Shown: positions 1-7,690 of the stretch, piece after piece
Position numbering within the stretch: the stretch's first letter is position 1
How the letters are laid out: each line of letters starts with the position of its first letter
Source of the DNA: Paenibacillus sp. AN1007
GTDB lineage: Bacteria > Bacillota > Bacilli > Paenibacillales > Paenibacillaceae
Assembly: GCF_040702995.1 (NCBI RefSeq)
Contig: NZ_CP159992.1
Coordinates: 6,539,001-6,603,000 of the forward strand
DNA: 64,000 nt
Direction: 5' to 3'
Translations under genes and position numbers: made by a program
Notes under the pieces: model-generated
What the model was told of the DNA's origin: nothing
Database searches by the model: none
Seen by the model: the letters and a program-made list of their open reading frames with translations, nothing else

Positions 1-288
1 GAGCAGATTCTGCTTATTCCTTCCAATCAGGCAGGACGGATTGAGGGCATTATTCGAGCACTTTGCCTGGAATTATTATATCGTGGGAAGAGCTTCTCCT
101 TAACGGTGGTTGCCGATCATCAACAGACGGAGACCATTACGATTATTGAGAAGATGATGCAAAGACAGGGCATGGAGCTGTCATACCTGCCTGCTGTGCC
201 AGCAGAACTTGAACATGCCGTGCATTCCAGTGATGGCTATCGCCTCATTGATCTGCGCAATTCCAGCGATGAAGCTGGATGCAGGTAA
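1..288 (+). CDS. Unknown protein, C-terminal 95 residues (partial)
   Basis: An open frame runs from the first base of the window to a TAA at 286-288, with no start codon needed inside the window, so this is the 3' end of a gene beginning upstream. The 95 visible residues contain an Ile/Leu-rich stretch and end in a polar tail. I recognise no motif or family. It precedes comFA by about 1 kb, and a hairpin terminator follows at 341-372, so it is not obviously part of the comF operon. The frame could in principle start at the ATG at 106, but the frame is open further upstream and reads well as protein, which favours a longer gene. Confidence 0.55.
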   Translation, partial: EQILLIPSNQAGRIEGIIRALCLELLYRGKSFSLTVVADHQQTETITIIEKMMQRQGMELSYLPAVPAELEHAVHSSDGYRLIDLRNSSDEAGCR

Positions 289-340
289 GTGTTATTTAAT
301 TCTATGATGCAGATGTTGATATGCGATTCACGATGAGAAA

Positions 341-372
341 GATTACAGCACAATGCTGTAGTCTTTTTTTTG
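341..372 (+). terminator. Intrinsic terminator of the gene at the window start
   Basis: Hairpin with arms GATTACAGCA and TGCTGTAGTC (one G-T pair) and a CAA loop, followed by a run of eight T. It lies about 55 bp past the stop codon at 288. Confidence 0.75.
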
Positions 373-720
373 TAATTGTAGCCAAGTCTGCCTTTAAATT
401 GAATATGGGTTTTATTGCAATCTATGGTTAAAGACTGGATTTATCGCTTCGCATGACAATTGCACAAGCATTTTGAAGTCAGAAGTCTTAACTTAAAAGT
501 ATAGACTGAGAAAACTGGAAAAAGTTGCGCATATACAAATGAAAAGTTCCAATTTTTTGAGAGCGCATCGTAAGACGCGGTGAGGTAATATTGACCGTTA
601 GGAGAATGGACCATATAATTGCTCTATATGAATTTTTTATGCATATTTTCAGGATGATAGAAAGCGCTGTGCAAAACGAATTATTTTTTACGAGAAAAGG
701 TTCAGGAAAGGGAATATAAG
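373..720. other. Gene-free stretch before a small secreted-protein gene
   Basis: About 350 bp of AT-rich sequence with no open frame of protein-like composition and no recognisable riboswitch. It presumably holds the promoter for the gene at 721, but I could not pick a convincing -35/-10 pair. Confidence 0.4.
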
Positions 721-1086
721 ATGAACCCGGTACATATACGAAGATTACTGCTGTTGGTATTGTTGGCTTGTATACTGCCCTTAGGTATTAATCAAGCAGC
801 TGCCGAAAGAACCACATCTAGTCAGGTTGAACTGTTTCATTTATCAGAAGATGGTCTTGGTATAAACGAAGTGATCAAGTGTGGTGTTAACGATCAGATG
901 GATCATGATTTAAATTTGGATGGAATAGACTTGTATATGCAAGAAGACAATGTTCCCGATGTGTATGGTACTTCGCCCGAAACGACGTTTACGTTCGAAG
1001 TGAATGGACAGGTGCTGCAGCCGGGAGAAGCGATCTATATTGAATCAGGTCCAAACCAGTTACCGCGAGTATGGGTTGGAAAATAG
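721..1086 (+). CDS. Small secreted hypothetical protein
   Basis: A 121-residue protein with a clear Sec signal peptide: a short Arg-containing n-region (HIRR), a leucine-rich core at residues 11-20 and a likely signal-peptidase site after the Ala-rich AAA near residue 28. The mature part is about 93 residues, acidic, with one cysteine near position 58. I recognise no domain. An AGGAAAGGG ribosome-binding site lies 8-9 nt before the ATG. A terminator hairpin at 1174-1217 follows, so it appears monocistronic, between an unknown gene and comFA. Exported location is inferred from the signal peptide; function is unknown. Confidence 0.65.
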   Translation: MNPVHIRRLLLLVLLACILPLGINQAAAERTTSSQVELFHLSEDGLGINEVIKCGVNDQMDHDLNLDGIDLYMQEDNVPDVYGTSPETTFTFEVNGQVLQPGEAIYIESGPNQLPRVWVGK

Positions 1087-1173
1087 TGAATTATGCTGGA
1101 CTATGAACATCTTTACACTTAGGACAGAAGTATAATGATGAAACGTACAACAAACAACGAATAATGGACATGA

Positions 1174-1217
1174 AGCACATGCTCCGGTGAAGACGCCGGT
1201 TAGGATGTGCTTTTTTT
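1174..1217 (+). terminator. Intrinsic terminator between the secreted protein and comFA
   Basis: Outer arms AGCACAT / ATGTGCT with an inner CCGG / CCGG pairing, followed by seven T. It separates the small secreted-protein gene from comFA. Confidence 0.8.
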
Positions 1218-1253
1218 GCGTTTCTAGATATGAACAAGGGAGGAATTAGAGCG

Positions 1254-3308
1254 ATGCAGGCTGCGTTGTATGTGTGCAGGACAGGTGGGGAGTGGCGCAT
1301 GATAATGTCACTCGATATTCGGGTGGATGTGATGTGGTGGCTTGGGGGTGTAAGTGGACAGCTTGTCCAGCAGTGGCATGTATTAAGTATGCAGCTGCCG
1401 TTAAGTCAGGCTTCGTGGTTGATGGATCAGTTTGTGGAATTGCGCGGCATGGATCAGTGGCGGAAGGAAGCATGGGAGAGTTACATGGATGCGAAGCTGG
1501 GCTTATACGAGCAGGCTTCGGGTGAGACCGAGGCTAGAAAAGCGTTGGCAGAGCAGGCTGGAGCGGGGAATTGGAATAGAAGCGAAAGAGGCGATAAAGG
1601 ACGAAGCGGAATGACGAGATTCAGTCGGAGTGAAGGAAGAACGGTAAGTCCGAACAGAAATGAAGATACGAATGGAATTGGGGGTGGAAATGAATATCAA
1701 GGAAAGAGCAAGGATGTAAGCGGAACTGGAGCTGCGCGAGCAGATCGCGTGGGCGGGATGCCGGAGCCCTATCCCGCCGAGCATTGGGCTCAGCTGGAGC
1801 AGTGCGCAGCTCTGCTGGCTGAGCGCATGCACGGCCGCCAATTGCTGGCGGCCGAAGCCGAGGCGTTGCTGGCGGCGGAGCCCGCCATGCCGCCGGGGGG
1901 CTGGCACGCGGCTGCGCAGCTCGCGTGCCTGCATGGGCGGCTGCAGCTGACAGCCGCCCTCGAAGGGCCTGCCGCGCGCCGCCGGCTCGCGTGGCTCGGC
2001 CGCGCGCGAAGCGCGCCCCGCTGCCACCGCTGTGGCAGCGAAGCCAGGCAGCGCGTGCCCTGCGCTGCCTGCGGCCTGGCGGCGTGCGCCTACTGCGAGG
2101 CCTGCCTCGCGCTGGGGCGCAGCCGTGCCTGTGCGCTGCTGCTGCGCAGTGCAGCGCAGGGGGCCGTGCCCGCACGCGGCGAAGCACCGCGGGGCACGGC
2201 CCTGGCCCCCACCGGCGGCGGACTCGCCCGGTGGGGGCTGAGCGCAGCGCAGCGCGCGGCAGCAGGCGCGGCGCTCGCGTTTTTGGCCCGGCCTCCCGCA
2301 GGAGATGGGCCGGAGCGGTTCTTGCTCTGGGCCGTGACCGGGGCCGGCAAGACCGAGATGATCTTCCCGCTGATCCAGCACACTCTGGATCAAGGAGGAC
2401 GAGCGTTGGTGGCTACACCGCGCCGGGATGTCGTGCTGGAGCTGGCTCCGCGCCTTGCCAAAGCTTTCCCGGACACCTCGCTCGCCATGCTCTATGGCGG
2501 GAGTTCGGAGCGCTGGAAAGACGCACAGCTCACGCTGGCGACCACACACCAGCTTATGCGTTTTTATCAGGGGTTTGATCTGGTGATCATCGATGAGCTT
2601 GATGCCTTTCCTTACCATAATGATCCCATGCTGGCTCATGCGGCTGCGTCGTGCTGTAGACCGGACGGCAATTTCATCTATTTATCCGCTACGCCGCCGA
2701 CCCGGTTACAGCGGGAAGCCGCTCAGGGGAAACTTGCGCATGCCAAAGTGCCGGTGCGATTCCATCGGCATCCGCTGCCTGTACCGAAACTGATCAGCAT
2801 GCCTACTGTCGCTCAGTGCATCAAGCGCAGACAGCTTCCAGCCGCCATTGTAAGCAGCATTAGAGCTTCATTACAGCGTGATGCACAGGTGTTTGTTTTT
2901 GTAACACGCATCGCCCAGATCGAGGCGTTTGTGAACCTGATGAGACGCACCTTCCCGAAAATCTCAATTGAGGGAACATCTTCGCAGGACGCGGAGCGGG
3001 CCGCCAAAGTTATCGCTTTTCGGGAACGCTCCATTCGTCTGCTCGTCACCACCACGATTCTGGAGCGCGGCGTGACGATTCCGCGCAGTGATGTGTTTAT
3101 TCTGGATGCAGATAACGGACTGTTCGACGAGGCTTCTCTCGTACAGATGGCAGGCCGGGCAGGACGCTCCAAAGATGATCCCGCAGGCCGTGTCATATTC
3201 GCTGCATTCCGCCGTACACGTGCTCAAGTCAAAGCCGTAACCCAGATTCGCAAAATGAATACGATAGCCCGCCGCAAAGGTTACCTGCATCCGCCAGGGA
3301 CTAAATAA
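1254..3308 (+). CDS. comFA: ComFA-type DNA-uptake helicase
   Basis: ComFA is the membrane-associated ATPase that helps pull single-stranded DNA into competent cells. The 684-residue protein has a Cys-rich zinc finger (CHRCG and following CxxC pairs, about residues 255-290), a Walker A AVTGAGKTE near 360, a DELD box near 447, a SATPP motif III near 478 and a QMAGRAGRS motif VI near 630. I chose the ATG at 1254 because AAGGGAGG lies about 11 nt upstream; an in-frame ATG at 1230 sits before that site. It is longer than the roughly 460-residue B. subtilis protein: the first 230 residues are poorly conserved and include a Ser/Arg/Gly-rich linker. Codons about 1730-2330 are strikingly GC-rich and Ala/Arg-rich compared with both flanks. 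comFB is absent before comFC. Confidence 0.9.
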   Translation: MQAALYVCRTGGEWRMIMSLDIRVDVMWWLGGVSGQLVQQWHVLSMQLPLSQASWLMDQFVELRGMDQWRKEAWESYMDAKLGLYEQASGETEARKALAEQAGAGNWNRSERGDKGRSGMTRFSRSEGRTVSPNRNEDTNGIGGGNEYQGKSKDVSGTGAARADRVGGMPEPYPAEHWAQLEQCAALLAERMHGRQLLAAEAEALLAAEPAMPPGGWHAAAQLACLHGRLQLTAALEGPAARRRLAWLGRARSAPRCHRCGSEARQRVPCAACGLAACAYCEACLALGRSRACALLLRSAAQGAVPARGEAPRGTALAPTGGGLARWGLSAAQRAAAGAALAFLARPPAGDGPERFLLWAVTGAGKTEMIFPLIQHTLDQGGRALVATPRRDVVLELAPRLAKAFPDTSLAMLYGGSSERWKDAQLTLATTHQLMRFYQGFDLVIIDELDAFPYHNDPMLAHAAASCCRPDGNFIYLSATPPTRLQREAAQGKLAHAKVPVRFHRHPLPVPKLISMPTVAQCIKRRQLPAAIVSSIRASLQRDAQVFVFVTRIAQIEAFVNLMRRTFPKISIEGTSSQDAERAAKVIAFRERSIRLLVTTTILERGVTIPRSDVFILDADNGLFDEASLVQMAGRAGRSKDDPAGRVIFAAFRRTRAQVKAVTQIRKMNTIARRKGYLHPPGTK

Positions 3309-3531
3309 TCACCGTTACATCGTTCCAATACGGCCGAGTCTAATTACACTTGCTGTATGGTTTTTCGTCTGATCTTACTCGCTATAAAAGAAAAGAACTT
3401 TTTTGTACGAACGATCGATCATTCCCGCCTGTATCCGTTGCCAGTCAGAACGATTACAGTTCCTCACTTAGCAGTTACTGCATAACCTCAGCTGTGCAAT
3501 GTCTGCAGCATTAAGAAAGGAGAAACGCATC

Positions 3532-4476
3532 ATGCTTAATTACATCTCCCAGGTTTTTGAACGTGTCCAGCATCTGACCGGACATCTTCACCAACTGCTT
3601 GGCCCGCCCGGATCATCCTGTCTGACTTGCGGGACCCGTGCAGTCTTGTCCTCACGTTATCCGGGGATATGTCCGCGCTGTGTGAAGCAGATTCCATGGA
3701 TTGGTGTGATCCGATGTCAGCGCTGTGGGCGCGGCGTGGGATGCCCGGACTGTGTACGCCCGCATATGCAGCACCGCTCCTTCATCTGCAATCGAAGCGC
3801 CGTACAGTACAACGATCTAATGAAGGAATGGATTAGTATGTACAAATTCCGAGGCCATGAGCGCTATGCCCCGCTGCTGACGGCACTGCTGATTCAGAGC
3901 TTTCAGGCAATGAGTGAAGAACTGACGAGGCTGTATGAAAAAGAAACCCGTAAGCCGCCATGGCGTCCGGATGCGGTCACGTATATTCCCGTGAGCGGCG
4001 AGCGCTTGGCCGAGCGCGGCTTTAATCAGGCGGAGCAGCTGGCAGCCGGGCTTGCCGCCGCCGCTCGTCTGCCCGTCGTTGATCTGCTGCAGCGTCAGAT
4101 CAATACCGCCAAGCAGAGCTTCAAATCTCGCGCTGAGCGCTTCGAAACGATGAAGCACGCATTTTCCATCAAGCTCGGAGGAATACGTCGTATTGAAGAA
4201 CTGTGGAACAATCAAGGCCGCCAGAATACTCATACTCAGAAACATTTAAACGAACAGGAGAACAATCTGAAGTTTCTTGCGAAGAATGGCAGGGTCCCCG
4301 ATCTTGATTCATCAAACCACCCGATTAACCGCAGCAAACCTGTACAATTACTCTTAATCGATGACATATACACGACAGGCAGTACATTGGATGCGTGCGG
4401 ACACGTTATTCTACAGGCAGCGGGCTGCGCAGGTATTCCAGTAGAAATTTACACCTTAACGTTAGCTCGTTCCTAA
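3532..4476 (+). CDS. comFC: ComFC amidophosphoribosyltransferase-like competence protein
   Basis: ComFC is a PRTase-fold protein needed for transformation. This 314-residue version has four CxxC pairs in its first 75 residues (CLTC, CPRC, CQRC, CPDC), fitting zinc binding, and a PRPP loop LLLIDDIYTTGSTL near residues 273-286. The start is taken at 3532, with AAAGGAG 9 nt upstream; an in-frame ATG at 3499 has no such site. Between the core and the PRPP loop, about residues 222-270, lies a polar, Asn/Gln/His-rich insertion not typical of the family as I know it. It follows comFA by 223 bp, a gap without an obvious terminator, so cotranscription is possible. Confidence 0.9.
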   Translation: MLNYISQVFERVQHLTGHLHQLLGPPGSSCLTCGTRAVLSSRYPGICPRCVKQIPWIGVIRCQRCGRGVGCPDCVRPHMQHRSFICNRSAVQYNDLMKEWISMYKFRGHERYAPLLTALLIQSFQAMSEELTRLYEKETRKPPWRPDAVTYIPVSGERLAERGFNQAEQLAAGLAAAARLPVVDLLQRQINTAKQSFKSRAERFETMKHAFSIKLGGIRRIEELWNNQGRQNTHTQKHLNEQENNLKFLAKNGRVPDLDSSNHPINRSKPVQLLLIDDIYTTGSTLDACGHVILQAAGCAGIPVEIYTLTLARS

Positions 4477-4587
4477 TCTGCTACTGCTTTTATTAATCCA
4501 ACAGCGTGGAGGAGGAAAATATTTTCGCAAAAATATAGTTTAAGACAAGATAACCTTGTCCAATTGTAGGGTTTGGATTTTGAAATC

Positions 4588-4607
4588 GATTGCGTATATA
4601 CGCAATC
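4588..4607. repeat. 20-bp perfect palindrome upstream of yvyF
   Basis: The sequence GATTGCGTAT followed by ATACGCAATC is a perfect 20-bp palindrome, 128 bp before the yvyF start. About 30 bp further upstream another short inverted repeat, GACAAG / CTTGTC, lies at 4544-4560. There is no T-tract, so an operator is more likely than a terminator. The regulator is unknown. Confidence 0.5.
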
Positions 4608-4715
4608 TGCTGCATTTGATATTCGCAAATAATATATGGACTTCATATGAGAATATAAGGTAATCTATAGGTATTAGATGCTCGGAAAAGGAAGTTTGAG
4701 AGGGGAGTTTTAGCG

Positions 4716-5120
4716 ATGAATCTAGGGAATTGTCCTCGCTGCGGCAGACTGTATGCATTGAATTTTCGTGATGTATGCTCGAACTGTATCAAGGAGATGG
4801 AGCAGGAATACCAGATCTGTGTAGAATATCTGCGCGAGAATAAGGGCGCTAACATACAGCAGTTGTCCGATGCGACAGAAGTCTCAATCAAGACGATCAC
4901 CAAGTTTATTCGGGAGGGACGTATTTCCATCGAAAACGCCCCGAATATGATGTATCCTTGTGAAGTGTGCGGAATGCTGATTCGGGAAGGTCATATGTGT
5001 GATTCCTGCCGTACCCGGTTAACCAAAGACTTGGCCAGCGCTGCTCGTGAAGTAGGTCAGAAGGAGAACAACCAAGTAGGCGGACGAACCTACAATGCTG
5101 TCGACAAACTACGGGATTAA
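4716..5120 (+). CDS. yvyF: YvyF-type flagellar operon zinc-finger protein
   Basis: A 134-residue protein matching the YvyF family, found between comFC and flgM in Bacillus and relatives. It has an N-terminal CPRCGRLY finger with a second CxxC (CSNC) and a C-terminal CEVCG...CDSC finger. Between them, around residues 38-70, is a helical segment resembling a helix-turn-helix (QQLSDATEVSIKTITKFIRE). The role is not established; the fold suggests a regulator of flagellar gene expression (inference). GAGAGGGGAG precedes the ATG. A terminator hairpin that also overlaps the proposed flgM promoter follows at 5173-5208. Confidence 0.85.
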   Translation: MNLGNCPRCGRLYALNFRDVCSNCIKEMEQEYQICVEYLRENKGANIQQLSDATEVSIKTITKFIREGRISIENAPNMMYPCEVCGMLIREGHMCDSCRTRLTKDLASAAREVGQKENNQVGGRTYNAVDKLRD

Positions 5121-5152
5121 TAGGAACGTGGTCTTAAATACGAATAATGCTA

Positions 5153-5180
5153 TAACAAATGTTTTGGAACGTACCGATAA
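5153..5180 (+). promoter_or_regulatory. Candidate sigma-D promoter for flgM
   Basis: TAAC, 16 nt, then ACCGATAA. The spacer equals that of the stronger sites upstream of hag (TAAA-N16-GTCGATAT) and flaG (TAAA-N16-ACCGATAT). The -10-like ACCGATAA is also the left arm of the yvyF terminator hairpin. B. subtilis flgM is known to have its own sigma-D promoter. One mismatch in each box keeps confidence moderate. Confidence 0.5.
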
Positions 5181-5208
5181 ACTTATTAAAGATTATCGGT
5201 TTTTTTTA
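5173..5208 (+). terminator. Intrinsic terminator after yvyF
   Basis: Perfect 8-bp arms ACCGATAA / TTATCGGT with a 12-nt AT-rich loop, followed by eight T. It would separate yvyF transcription from flgM. Its left arm coincides with the candidate sigma-D -10 box. Confidence 0.75.
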
Positions 5209-5293
5209 TTATCCTACTCATTTTTAACCACATAAAGATAAAGAAAGAAAAACGTAAATCATCCCATTATATCTGAAAGGAAGTGCATATCGA

Positions 5294-5578
5294 ATGAAAA
5301 TCAATGAACCGAGTCGAATTGGAGCCATCAATTCATATCAGAGGAATGTTGAATCCAATCAGCAGGCTGAAACCAAGAAAAGCCGCCGCAAGGATGAGGT
5401 ATCCATTTCTCCGGAGGCGATGAAGATGCTTGAAGAACAAGGACGTACGCAGGATGCAGGACGGCTGCAGCGGATTCAGGAACTGAAAGATCAAGTCAGT
5501 TCGGGAACGTACCAGGTAGACAGCGGTAAGCTTGCCGACAAGCTGCTGCCGTATTTTAAGTCTTTTGATAAGGAATAG
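5294..5578 (+). CDS. flgM: Anti-sigma-D factor FlgM
   Basis: FlgM binds sigma-D (FliA/SigD) and keeps late flagellar genes silent until the hook-basal body is complete. This 94-residue acidic/polar protein has the family layout: a disordered N-terminus (KINEPSRIGAINSYQ), a central DEVSISPEAMKMLEE segment and a C-terminal helix ending GKLADKLLPYFKSF, the sigma-binding part. GAAAGGAAG precedes the ATG. It heads flgM-flgN-flgK-flgL-yviE, with 11 bp to flgN. Its candidate promoter is itself sigma-D-like, which would give the usual negative feedback. Confidence 0.92.
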   Translation: MKINEPSRIGAINSYQRNVESNQQAETKKSRRKDEVSISPEAMKMLEEQGRTQDAGRLQRIQELKDQVSSGTYQVDSGKLADKLLPYFKSFDKE

Positions 5579-5589
5579 GTGATGATGTA

Positions 5590-6093
5590 ATGGCAGCACT
5601 GGACAGATTAATTGCAGTTTTACAGCAGATGGAGCAAAGTCACCGTGATATGCTGGCACTCAGTCAGGTCAAACGAGAGGTTATCGTCAAAAATGATGTG
5701 GACCAGCTTATTGCTATCATGAATAAGGAATCCAAGTTTATGAAACAGCAGGAGCCGCTGGAGACGGAGCGAATGCATGCTGTTCACGAACTGCTTCAGG
5801 AGCGCGGCATCAAATCGATGCTGAACCTGAATATTACCGAGATTTCCAAGCTGATCTTTGATCCGGCTGATAAACAGCGATTGTTTGAGATCCAGAAGAA
5901 GCTGGCGGGAACATTACAGGAACTGAAAGACATCAATCAACTCAATCAAAAGCTGATCGAGCAATCGTTAATGTTTATTGATCTATCGATGGACATGTTT
6001 GCTTCGAGGCCGGAACAGGATGCAACTTATCAGCATCCTGCTGATAAGCACGGCAATCCAGGGCGAATCGGTCTGTTTGACACGCGTGCCTGA
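5590..6093 (+). CDS. flgN: FlgN-family chaperone for hook-associated proteins
   Basis: FlgN (YvyG in Bacillus) is a small, all-helical cytoplasmic chaperone that delivers FlgK and FlgL to the flagellar export gate. The 167-residue protein is almost wholly alpha-helical in composition, with long heptad-like stretches (LQQMEQSHRDMLALSQVKRE and the LKDINQLNQKLIEQ region near residues 110-125), and has the FlgN-typical short polar tail. A GGTGATG ribosome-binding site lies just upstream. It sits directly between flgM and flgK, the usual position, and likely belongs to the same sigma-D transcript. Confidence 0.88.
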   Translation: MAALDRLIAVLQQMEQSHRDMLALSQVKREVIVKNDVDQLIAIMNKESKFMKQQEPLETERMHAVHELLQERGIKSMLNLNITEISKLIFDPADKQRLFEIQKKLAGTLQELKDINQLNQKLIEQSLMFIDLSMDMFASRPEQDATYQHPADKHGNPGRIGLFDTRA

Positions 6094-6112
6094 TTAAATA
6101 GGGGGAAACCAG

Positions 6113-7666
6113 GTGACATCTACATTTCATTCAATCGAAACGGCTAAACGCAGTTTGTTCGCACAGACGACCGCTCTTAGCACAACAGGTCATAACGTAG
6201 CCAATGCCAACACGGAAGGGTACTCACGCCAGCGAGTAAACATGCAGGCATCCATTCCGATGGAGCCGTTTGCATTTCTGCACAGCACAACACCAGGTCA
6301 GCTCGGAACAGGGGTGGAGTTCGACTCCATTACCCGGATTCGCGAGAAGTTTCTGGACGATCAGTATCGTAATGAAAATACCAACTTCGGGAGTTGGTCC
6401 ATTCAGCGAGATACACTCGAAAAGCTGGAAGCTATCGTTAACGAGCCATCGGAGACCGGTTTTCGGACGGTGATGGATAACTTCTATAAATCCTGGTCCG
6501 ATCTGAGCAAAAACCCGGAGGACGTAACTGCACGCCGGATTGTTAAAGAAACGACACTCGCACTTACGGACGCAATGAACCAGATTAGCCGTCAATTGGA
6601 TGCATTGGGGCATGATTTGGACAGCAACATTGCGGTGAAAAGCAATGAAATTCAGGGATATTTGGGTAACATTGCAAACCTGAACAGTGCAATCGTGAAG
6701 GTTGAATCCCTTGGCGATAACGCCAACGATCTGCGTGACCAACGTGACTTGATGGCAGACAAGCTGTCCAAAATTATGAATATTACCGTTACGGATACAC
6801 CACAGGGTTATCAGGTTCAGATGAATGGACAAGGACTTGTGGCTGGTGGAGCCGTACAAGCTGTGGTCGATCCAGCATTTTTGAATGCTGCTTACACAGC
6901 GGGAACACTCACTAACGGTGAGGTCCACGGTATGATTAAGTCCCGAGATACACTGGTGAGCGATTATCGCAAACAAATGGACGAGTTAGCTAATACATTG
7001 GCTAATGGGGATATTGAGATCACTATACCTGCAGGTTCTGTACTGCCTGAGAATACCTTCCTGGATGGTGTTCAATACAACGGAGATGGACGGAAACTGA
7101 CTACTGATCTTAAGGTTACTGTTAAAGGTCTGAACGGATTACACCAGCTCGGATACAGTATGGATGGAACCACTACGGGAGGTTTGCCTTTCTTTACTGC
7201 AGCTGGCGGTGGAACCACAATTACAGCAGGAAACATTTCCTTGAATGCGGCCATATTGGCTGATCCGAACAAGATTGCGACCTCACTTCGTACGACAGAT
7301 GCATCTGGAACGGAAACGGTAATCAAAGGGAATAACACCTTGGCTCTTTTGCTCGCAAACTTGAAAGATACCCCAATGAAATCAGCGGATGGATTGCGTA
7401 ATGCAACGATCGGGGCACAATTCAGTGCCATCGTAGGGCAGCTGGGTGTTCAATCTCAGGAAGCAGCACGTCAGACATCCAACACCGAATTTTTGGTACA
7501 GCAGGTGGATACCCGTAGGCAATCGGTCAGCGGTGTATCATTGGACGAAGAGATGGGCAACATGATCAAATTCCAGCATGCTTACAGTGCATCTGCACGT
7601 TTTATGACCACTTATGATCAACTGCTTGATAAATTAATTAACTCTACCGGTATGGTAGGCAGATAA
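6113..7666 (+). CDS. flgK: Flagellar hook-associated protein 1 (FlgK)
   Basis: FlgK forms the first hook-filament junction layer. The 517-residue protein has the conserved N-terminal rod/hook helix (SIETAKRSLFAQ, then GHNVANANTEGYSRQ) and the C-terminal matching helix (LDEEMGNMIKFQHAY...LDKLINSTGMVGR). The middle, about 230-400, is the variable surface domain. It starts with GTG at 6113, with AGGGGGAAA at 6100-6108; no ATG gives a full N-terminus. Only 19 bp separate it from flgN, and flgL follows after 24 bp. Confidence 0.95.
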   Translation: MTSTFHSIETAKRSLFAQTTALSTTGHNVANANTEGYSRQRVNMQASIPMEPFAFLHSTTPGQLGTGVEFDSITRIREKFLDDQYRNENTNFGSWSIQRDTLEKLEAIVNEPSETGFRTVMDNFYKSWSDLSKNPEDVTARRIVKETTLALTDAMNQISRQLDALGHDLDSNIAVKSNEIQGYLGNIANLNSAIVKVESLGDNANDLRDQRDLMADKLSKIMNITVTDTPQGYQVQMNGQGLVAGGAVQAVVDPAFLNAAYTAGTLTNGEVHGMIKSRDTLVSDYRKQMDELANTLANGDIEITIPAGSVLPENTFLDGVQYNGDGRKLTTDLKVTVKGLNGLHQLGYSMDGTTTGGLPFFTAAGGGTTITAGNISLNAAILADPNKIATSLRTTDASGTETVIKGNNTLALLLANLKDTPMKSADGLRNATIGAQFSAIVGQLGVQSQEAARQTSNTEFLVQQVDTRRQSVSGVSLDEEMGNMIKFQHAYSASARFMTTYDQLLDKLINSTGMVGR

Positions 7667-7690
7667 TCGAAGGGAGTGGCATGACAGATC

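Noticed and set aside
1503..2639. Long open frames on the minus strand (up to 378 codons) and in other frames across comFA
   Set aside because: They arise from the GC-rich composition of this part of comFA. They show no ribosome-binding sites or domain motifs and are antisense to a well-supported helicase.
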